Made by a program: the position numbers and the translations under genes
The notes under the pieces: model-generated
Databases searched by the model: none
Told to the model about the DNA's origin: nothing
Seen by the model: only the letters and a program-made list of their open reading frames with translations
From: Ardenticatenaceae bacterium
GTDB lineage: Bacteria > Chloroflexota > Anaerolineae > Promineifilales > Promineifilaceae
Assembly: GCA_020634215.1 (NCBI GenBank)
Contig: JACKCD010000074.1
Coordinates: 1-20,722 of the forward strand
DNA: 20,722 nt
Direction: 5' to 3'
In this document: piece by piece, positions 16,432 to 20,722 of the stretch
How the letters are laid out: the number at the start of each line of letters is the position of its first letter
Position numbering within the stretch: the stretch's first letter is position 1

Positions 16432-19350
16432 TTACATCCTCAACCGCTCACCATCCGGGTCATAAAACGCCCCATGATGCACCTTTGCCTGCTCCAGTTG
16501 GCTGTTAATGCGAATATTAAAGGTCGTGCCAGGGGTTGCCGCCGCCGCGCTATCCAGCCAGCACAGCCCAATCGCCTCCCCCAGCGTCGGGCTAAAGCGG
16601 CTCGATGTCACCCAGCCGATAATAGCGAGTGAGCCATCAGCCTGCTTTTCCACAATTTGCAGCCCCTCATCCGGCACAATCCCCGGCCGCAGCATCTTGA
16701 ACCCCACCAGCTTTTGTCGTGGTCCCACCTGCGCGATGCGCGTCAACATGCGCTGCCCCAAAAAGTCCGGCTTGTCGAGCTTCACCGCCCATTCCATATC
16801 GGCCGCAATCGGGTCACTGAGCGCATCGGTATCCTGCCCGACGATGATGTGGCTCTTTTCCAGCCGCAGCACCCGCTGCGCCTCCACCCCAAAAGGCAAA
16901 ATGTTGAATTCGCGCCCCGCCGCCAAAATCGCTTCCCAAACGTGCTGCGCGTATCCCGTGGGGCAGTGAATCTCATAGGAAAGCTCACCGGTAAAGCCAA
17001 TCCGCAGCAAGCGGCACTTTACCCCCGCCAGCCTGGTATCAAGCATCCCCATGTACGGCAGCGCCTCGTTGGACACGTCGGCCTCGGTCAATTTTGCCAG
17101 CAGTTGGCGGCTCAATGGCCCCGCCAAATTAAAGGCGGCGTTCATCTCCGTCACATTGCGGATTTGCACCCCGTCGCCCCAGCCCGACTGCGCCCACCAT
17201 TGCAGCGTTTCAAACACCGCCCCCGCCCCCGATGAGGTGGCGGTCATATACCATTCCTGCTCGCCAATTCGCGCCGTCACGCCGTCGTCGGTAATAACCC
17301 CCTCGGAGTTGCACATCACCCCATAGCGCACCCGGCCAATGGGCAATTTTTGCCAGCGGTTGATATAGATGCGGTCGAGAAAGCCGGGTACGCCGGGGCC
17401 AACCAGCCGGAATTTGCCCAGCGTGCTAACGTCAATCAGCCCCACGCGCTCGCGCACGGCGCGGACTTCGGCCTGGGGATGGCCATAGTGCTCGGCCCGC
17501 AGCCACAGCCCCGACACCATCATTTTGCCGCCGTGGGCTAAGTGCCAGTCGTGGAGCGGGGTGCGTTGCTCTGGCTCCATGTGCTGCCCGGCCAGTACCC
17601 CCAGTTCAATGGGCTGCACGGGGGGGCGGGAGGTGGTGCGGCCGGTTTGGGAGACAGAACGGCCGTTTTCCCTAGCCACCAAATGCACCGTATTGCTCGA
17701 CGACCACCGCCCCTGCGACGGCCCCATCGAAATGGTGCTATACCGCTTTAGCAACTCAATGCTGTCGTACCCTTCGGCCAAACTTAGCTCCACATCTTTA
17801 ACCGTCACATCCTCGTCTAGGTCAACAAACAGCTTGCCCTTGCCCCCCGCCACCAGAACCAGGTCAGAGGAGCGCACTGGCTCCTTTGTTTTGCGCGTAG
17901 CCAATGTAGCTAGAGCTTCATCGCTGACTGCTTCAGCCATGCCCAGCGTTGCCAATGCTTGCTGTGCCGCCAGTTGCCCCTCTTGCCGTTGCAGCACAAT
18001 GTCGTGGGTTCCCGCCACGCGGCCGGCCGCAAACACATTTTGGGGCATTCCCAGCGGCAAAAATTCGCGCCGCGTCTCGTCATAGGGCAAATTGGCCCCT
18101 GCCTGATAGAGCAGCCCGTTGTTGCCTGCCCAAGCCACGCTGACCGCGATCAGGTCACAATCAATCTGGCGGGTTTGGCTGGTGTTGACCTGCCCGTGGT
18201 GGTCAATGGCCGCCAGCGTCGCCCCCGTCACGCCGCTTTTGCCGTTGGCTGCCAAAAGGGTGTGTTGCCCATAGGCGGGAACCCCGGCGTGGATAAGCTG
18301 GTCAGCGGCGGGGTGGGTGGATTTGGGGCGCTGGTCGGCAATGGCGGCGATGGTGACTCCGGCGCGGTGGAGGTCAGCAGCAAGCTGCCAGCCGTCGTCG
18401 TTGGCGGTGACAACCAGCACTTTTTGCCCAGGAACCACGCCGTAAAGATGGAGCAGTCGCTGCACGGCACTGCCCATCATCACGCCGGGCAGGTCGTTGT
18501 TGGCAAAAATCAGCGGCTGTTCGGTGGCTCCGGTGGCGTAGATGACGGTTTTGGCGCGGATTTTGTAGAGGGTCTTGTCCTGAACGGCGGCTAACCAGTT
18601 GTGGTCATAGTGGCCGACGATGAGGGTGTTGGGGTAAACGGTGGCGTTGGGGAATTGGTGGAGGAGGGTGATTAAACGGCCGTTTTCCTCCCGTCTTACC
18701 CCATCCCCACAAAAACGCACATGTCCGCCCAGCATCTCATTTTCGTCAAACAGCAGCACCCGCGCCCCGCTTTTGGCCGCCGCTACCGCCGCACTCAGTC
18801 CGGCCGGCCCGCCGCCCACCACCACCACATCGCCGTGCAGATATTCTTTGTAGTAGCCGTGCGGTCGCTCCGCCTCAATATCAATTTTGCCCAGCCCCGC
18901 CGCCTTTCGCAGCACTTTTTCGTAAACCGGCCACATGAAGGCGGGGCGAATAAAGGTTTTGTAGTAAAAGCCCACGGGCAAAAAGCGGTCGCCTGCCTGC
19001 GTCACGCTCATCAGGTCGCGCTCCAGCGACGGCCAGGCGTTGACCGACTCCACCACCATGCCCTCTTCCACCCGCCGCGTCCAGGCGTTGACGCTGGGTT
19101 CGTTGCCAATTTGCACCAGGGCGTTCATGGCGTGGCCGAAATCCATCAGCCCGCGTGGGCGGTGGTATTTGAACGACCGCGCCAGCACCATGACTCCGTT
19201 GGCGGCCAGCGCCGAAGCAATGGTGTCGCCGGGATGGGCTGGGTATTCCCTGCCGTTGAAGCGGAAATGAATGGTTTGGCTGCGGTCAATCACTTCATTG
19301 CGTTGCGGTGACAGGCGGTTGTTTATCTGTAAGTTTGTGTGTCTTGCCAT
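16432..19350 (-). CDS. soxA: Sarcosine oxidase alpha subunit
   Basis: This is the large subunit (972 residues, the normal length) of heterotetrameric sarcosine oxidase. Residues about 24-110 form the Fer2_4-like domain, with FNGREYPAHPGDTIASAL and ARSFKYHRPRGL, but it has no cysteines and so no 2Fe-2S cluster, as in known SoxA. A dinucleotide-binding domain follows with DVVVVGGGPAGLSAA (174-188) and a second nucleotide-binding stretch including VIYATGATEQPL. The C-terminal third (about 600-972) is a GcvT-like tetrahydrofolate-binding domain (HDWHLAHGGKM, GLIDVSTLGKFRLVGP, RIGFTGELSYEIH, HIIVGQDTDALSDP). The start lies close to the antitoxin operator of the divergent toxin-antitoxin pair, so its expression may be affected by it. 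Two AACGGCCGTT palindromes are inside. Confidence 0.95.
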   Translation of the reverse strand: MARHTNLQINNRLSPQRNEVIDRSQTIHFRFNGREYPAHPGDTIASALAANGVMVLARSFKYHRPRGLMDFGHAMNALVQIGNEPSVNAWTRRVEEGMVVESVNAWPSLERDLMSVTQAGDRFLPVGFYYKTFIRPAFMWPVYEKVLRKAAGLGKIDIEAERPHGYYKEYLHGDVVVVGGGPAGLSAAVAAAKSGARVLLFDENEMLGGHVRFCGDGVRREENGRLITLLHQFPNATVYPNTLIVGHYDHNWLAAVQDKTLYKIRAKTVIYATGATEQPLIFANNDLPGVMMGSAVQRLLHLYGVVPGQKVLVVTANDDGWQLAADLHRAGVTIAAIADQRPKSTHPAADQLIHAGVPAYGQHTLLAANGKSGVTGATLAAIDHHGQVNTSQTRQIDCDLIAVSVAWAGNNGLLYQAGANLPYDETRREFLPLGMPQNVFAAGRVAGTHDIVLQRQEGQLAAQQALATLGMAEAVSDEALATLATRKTKEPVRSSDLVLVAGGKGKLFVDLDEDVTVKDVELSLAEGYDSIELLKRYSTISMGPSQGRWSSSNTVHLVARENGRSVSQTGRTTSRPPVQPIELGVLAGQHMEPEQRTPLHDWHLAHGGKMMVSGLWLRAEHYGHPQAEVRAVRERVGLIDVSTLGKFRLVGPGVPGFLDRIYINRWQKLPIGRVRYGVMCNSEGVITDDGVTARIGEQEWYMTATSSGAGAVFETLQWWAQSGWGDGVQIRNVTEMNAAFNLAGPLSRQLLAKLTEADVSNEALPYMGMLDTRLAGVKCRLLRIGFTGELSYEIHCPTGYAQHVWEAILAAGREFNILPFGVEAQRVLRLEKSHIIVGQDTDALSDPIAADMEWAVKLDKPDFLGQRMLTRIAQVGPRQKLVGFKMLRPGIVPDEGLQIVEKQADGSLAIIGWVTSSRFSPTLGEAIGLCWLDSAAAATPGTTFNIRINSQLEQAKVHHGAFYDPDGERLRM

Positions 19351-19406
19351 AACATCTTGCTTAAACCAGCTTGTTTTGCTGTATAGACTTCCATCATCTG
19401 GCTTTA

Positions 19407-19435
19407 TTGTTTATACTGTCTATTGGCTGTATATT
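19407..19435 (+). promoter_or_regulatory. Likely promoter of the toxin-antitoxin pair
   Basis: TTGTTT (19407-19412) and TATATT (19430-19435) are 17 bp apart. The -10 box lies inside the operator palindrome, which would let the antitoxin repress its own operon. An alternative TATACT at 19412-19417 lacks a good -35 box. Confidence 0.45.
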
Positions 19436-19450
19436 GTATACAGCCAATAG
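19420..19450. promoter_or_regulatory. Perfect operator palindrome, 14-bp arms
   Basis: CTATTGGCTGTATA (19420-19433) and its exact reverse complement (19437-19450) flank a 3-nt spacer. It ends 9 bases before the antitoxin ATG and overlaps both the promoter and the ribosome site. It is a likely binding site of the ribbon-helix-helix antitoxin. It is also about 70 bp upstream of divergent soxA. Confidence 0.8.
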
Positions 19451-19459
19451 GAGAGTGTG

Positions 19460-19759
19460 ATGAGTACAACGGAAAAAGTGACGTTGACACTTCCCCATGA
19501 GCTAATGCAAATGGTTCGCACCATGGCCCCACGGCGTGGTCAAAGCCAATTTGTGGCCGAAGCCCTTGAATATTTTATCGAAACCAAGCGTCGGCAACTG
19601 CTGCGCGAAGAATTGGCCGCCGGTTATCAGGCTGCAGCACAAGAGAGCCTGGCTTTGGCGGCAGAATGGGAAGAAGTTGATAACGAGGCTTGGGAGAAGC
19701 ATCTTCCACCTTATGAAGAAGGGGAACCAGGTAATGGCACGCCAGATTCGTCGCGGTGA
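19460..19759 (+). CDS. Ribbon-helix-helix antitoxin of a PemK/MazF-type pair
   Basis: This 99-residue protein has an N-terminal ribbon-helix-helix DNA-binding part (KVTLTLPHELMQMVRTMA, then GQSQFVAEALEYFIETKRR) and an acidic, probably disordered C-terminus (EWEEVDNEAWEKHLPPYEEG) of the kind that wraps the toxin. It should neutralise the toxin encoded next and repress the operon from the palindrome upstream. The ATG at 19460 is chosen over the adjoining GTG at 19457 because AGGAG is then at a 6-nt spacing. It overlaps the toxin gene by 26 nt, the usual translational coupling. It lies antisense to the sox operon. Confidence 0.88.
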   Translation: MSTTEKVTLTLPHELMQMVRTMAPRRGQSQFVAEALEYFIETKRRQLLREELAAGYQAAAQESLALAAEWEEVDNEAWEKHLPPYEEGEPGNGTPDSSR

Positions 19760-20087
19760 TATTTTTTCTGTTGATTTAGAACCTGCTCGTGGTTCGGAAC
19801 AGGGGAAAACGCGCCCTGCGCTGGTTATCCAAAATGACGTTGGCAACCAATATAGCCCGACTGTGATCGTTGCCCCCATTACAAGCAGGGAGGAAGCAGC
19901 GTTTCGCGTAAATGTTGCCATGAAAGCCCCTGAGGGTGGACTTAGCAATAATTCTGTCATTTTATTAAACCAGATCCGTACCGTTGATAAATCTCGCCTA
20001 AGCCGCTATTGGGGTCGTGCCAAGCCAGAAACCATGCGACAAGTGGATGAAGCCATAAAGATTAGTTTGGGATTGGTGCCAATGTAG
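19734..20087 (+). CDS. PemK/MazF-type toxin (endoribonuclease)
   Basis: This 117-residue toxin of the MazF/PemK/Kid fold cleaves mRNA at short sequences and stops growth when free of its antitoxin. The family hallmarks are RRGDIFSVDLEPARGSEQGK, TRPALVIQND with the conserved Arg and Pro, TVIVAPITS, and SVILLNQIRTVDKSRL. The start at 19734 is set by the RRGDIF opening, the GGGGAACCAGG ribosome region and overlap with the antitoxin end; a longer upstream frame is only an antitoxin shadow. The end of the gene (from about 20059) forms one arm of a hairpin with the downstream gap. The gene converges with soxD. Confidence 0.92.
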   Translation: MARQIRRGDIFSVDLEPARGSEQGKTRPALVIQNDVGNQYSPTVIVAPITSREEAAFRVNVAMKAPEGGLSNNSVILLNQIRTVDKSRLSRYWGRAKPETMRQVDEAIKISLGLVPM

Positions 20088-20120
20088 CAGCCAACTGTTC
20101 CAATCCCCAATCTCTAATCT
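20059..20120. terminator. Inverted repeat between convergent toxin and soxD, arms inside both genes
   Basis: AGATTAG plus GGGATTGG (20059-20076), within the toxin coding end, pair with CCAATCCC plus CTAATCT (20100-20120). The right arm is built of TCCAATC-type heptamers and runs over the soxD stop (20114-20116); the last soxD residues (EVGD) come from it. It is a likely bidirectional terminator. The pairing is interrupted by unpaired bases between the two blocks. Confidence 0.6.
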
Positions 20121-20392
20121 CCAACCTCTTTTGCAGCAGGTTCCCACAAATACGTCTGCATTACCTCATTGCTGCGGGTGTCGCGTTCGGCCAAAAACCA
20201 AAGGCCGCAGCCAGCGCGGTGGTACCACCACTCTTTTTGCACGCCGGATTTGTTGGTTCGCATGTAGATGTAGTCAGCCCATTGCGCGTCGCTGGTTTCC
20301 AGCGGCTTGGCCGGGCGCGGGTTGTATTCGCCGCCGTAGCGGAATTCCAAGCTGTTGCGTTGCCCACAGTTGGGGCAGTTGAGAAGAATCAT
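20114..20392 (-). CDS. soxD: Sarcosine oxidase delta subunit
   Basis: This 92-residue zinc-binding subunit of heterotetrameric sarcosine oxidase has Cys6 and Cys9 in LNCPNCG, and His58 and Cys62 in WWYHRAGCGLWF, the four ligands expected in SoxD. The EFRYGGEYNPRP and WADYIYMRTNKSGVQKEWW segments are typical. It is the second gene of the operon, 85 nt downstream of soxB across a long inverted repeat. The next sox gene, soxA, is separated from it by the toxin-antitoxin pair on the other strand. No clear Shine-Dalgarno is present before the ATG. Confidence 0.95.
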   Translation of the reverse strand: MILLNCPNCGQRNSLEFRYGGEYNPRPAKPLETSDAQWADYIYMRTNKSGVQKEWWYHRAGCGLWFLAERDTRSNEVMQTYLWEPAAKEVGD

Positions 20393-20405
20393 GTTTGTCA
20401 GTAAA

Positions 20406-20475
20406 CAGTAATCAGTAATCGGTAATCAGTTATCAGTCAAGCCACTGATAACTGATTACCGATTACCGATTACCG
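20406..20475. repeat. Inverted repeat of GGTAATC units inside the sox operon
   Basis: The arms 20406-20437 and 20444-20475 pair at 30 of 32 positions with a 6-nt loop. Each arm has four 7-8 nt units (CAGTAAT / CGGTAAT, then CAGTTAT). It fills nearly the whole soxB-soxD gap, so it lies in the transcribed operon. Confidence 0.9.
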
Positions 20476-20477
20476 TT

Positions 20478-20722
20478 TTAATGCCCCACCGAAGCCGCAC
20501 CCTTCTCCCCGACCAGATCAAACTGGTCAAAGCGGGAGAGGCGAAACGGGTGCAGCAGGTCGGGGATGCGGTTGGTGGCAATCAGTTCGGCCATCCGTTT
20601 GCCGGAAACAGGCGACGCTTTGAAGCCATACGTCCCCCAGCCCACATCTACGACAAAGCCATCTACCGGCGTAAAGCCCATGACCGGGCTGTAGTCGGGG
20701 GTCATGTCGCACAGGCCGGCCC
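20478..20722 (-). CDS. soxB: Sarcosine oxidase beta subunit, C-terminal part
   Basis: This is the FAD-containing catalytic subunit, open at the right edge of the window, so only about 81 C-terminal residues are visible. They read AGLCDMTPDYSPVMGFTPVD, then VDVGWGTYGFKASPVSGKRMAELIA and PFRLSRFDQFDLVGEKGAASVGH, the standard end of SoxB (the GLxxMTPDxxP and GWGTxGFKxxP motifs bind the flavin). It is the first of the visible sox genes in transcription order. Confidence 0.93.
   Translation of the reverse strand, partial: AGLCDMTPDYSPVMGFTPVDGFVVDVGWGTYGFKASPVSGKRMAELIATNRIPDLLHPFRLSRFDQFDLVGEKGAASVGH

Larger units (their letters stand above)
402..18684. repeat. Highly iterated palindrome AACGGCCGTT, 19 exact copies
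   Basis: Exact copies start at 402, 660, 2430, 3127, 4424, 4814, 6708, 7157, 7397, 7968, 8031, 8166, 8232, 9696, 13863, 15583, 15997, 17659 and 18675; one-mismatch copies start at 4519, 5068 and 6155. They lie in both coding and non-coding DNA. In genes all three frames are used, giving Thr-Ala-Val, Asn-Gly-Arg or Lys-Arg-Pro depending on frame. None lies in the IS or in 9706-13862. Confidence 0.95.

Noticed and set aside
402..18684. AACGGCCGTT as a transcription factor operator
   Set aside because: Most copies are deep inside coding regions and show no fixed distance to promoters.
2186..20475. CRISPR array suggested by many short repeats
   Set aside because: The units are 7-8 nt, directly adjacent, without unique spacers, and are arranged as inverted arms; no cas gene is present.

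Overview
The window reads as a chromosomal segment from a fairly GC-rich bacterium. The gene mix suggests a Chloroflexota-type (Anaerolineae-like) host: a bacterial acyl-CoA-binding protein, PD40/TolB propeller lipoprotein-like genes, Uma2 and GxxExxY nuclease-like families, and a NACHT-SUMF1 fusion. This placement is an inference from content; no rRNA or tRNA is present to fix it.

Left part (1-8369): the 3' part of a malic enzyme and an aldo/keto reductase on the plus strand converge on six minus-strand genes. In transcription order these are a membrane-anchored PD40 propeller protein, a RidA-like protein, an acyl-CoA dehydrogenase closely followed by an atypical SDR, a LysE exporter, and a MerR/GyrI-type regulator with a MerR-style 19-bp-spacer promoter directly upstream. 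Middle (8370-10816): a complete IS1-like element (8432-9674) with inverted ends and an 8-bp target duplication sits in the divergent promoter region between the propeller gene and an acyl-CoA-binding protein gene, followed by a DHFR/RibD-like reductase.

Accessory part (10817-15436): a GxxExxY protein and a 922-residue two-TM / NACHT / SUMF1-like fusion form a candidate defence pair. The C-terminal end of the fusion looks like the variable region of a diversity-generating retroelement (DGR) target, but no template repeat or reverse transcriptase is visible here. Next come a 384-base gap with two folded repeat elements, a decayed higBA toxin-antitoxin locus collapsed by an internal deletion, and a Uma2 nuclease-like gene. 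Right part (15550-20722): a heterotetrameric sarcosine oxidase operon (soxB-D-A-G, minus strand), split between soxD and soxA by an RHH antitoxin / PemK-type toxin pair on the opposite strand with a perfect 14+14 bp operator.

Two genome-scale signals overlie the genes. (1) The 10-bp palindrome AACGGCCGTT occurs 19 times exactly, in coding and non-coding DNA, and is absent from the IS; it behaves like a highly iterated palindrome of the HIP1 type. (2) Almost every intergenic gap holds a long inverted repeat whose arms are themselves made of 7-8 nt tandem units. The unit differs from gap to gap, and the repeats occur even inside the sox operon and run into gene ends. These two signals, plus the NACHT-SUMF1 fusion with a possible DGR variable region, are the most novel-looking parts of the window.
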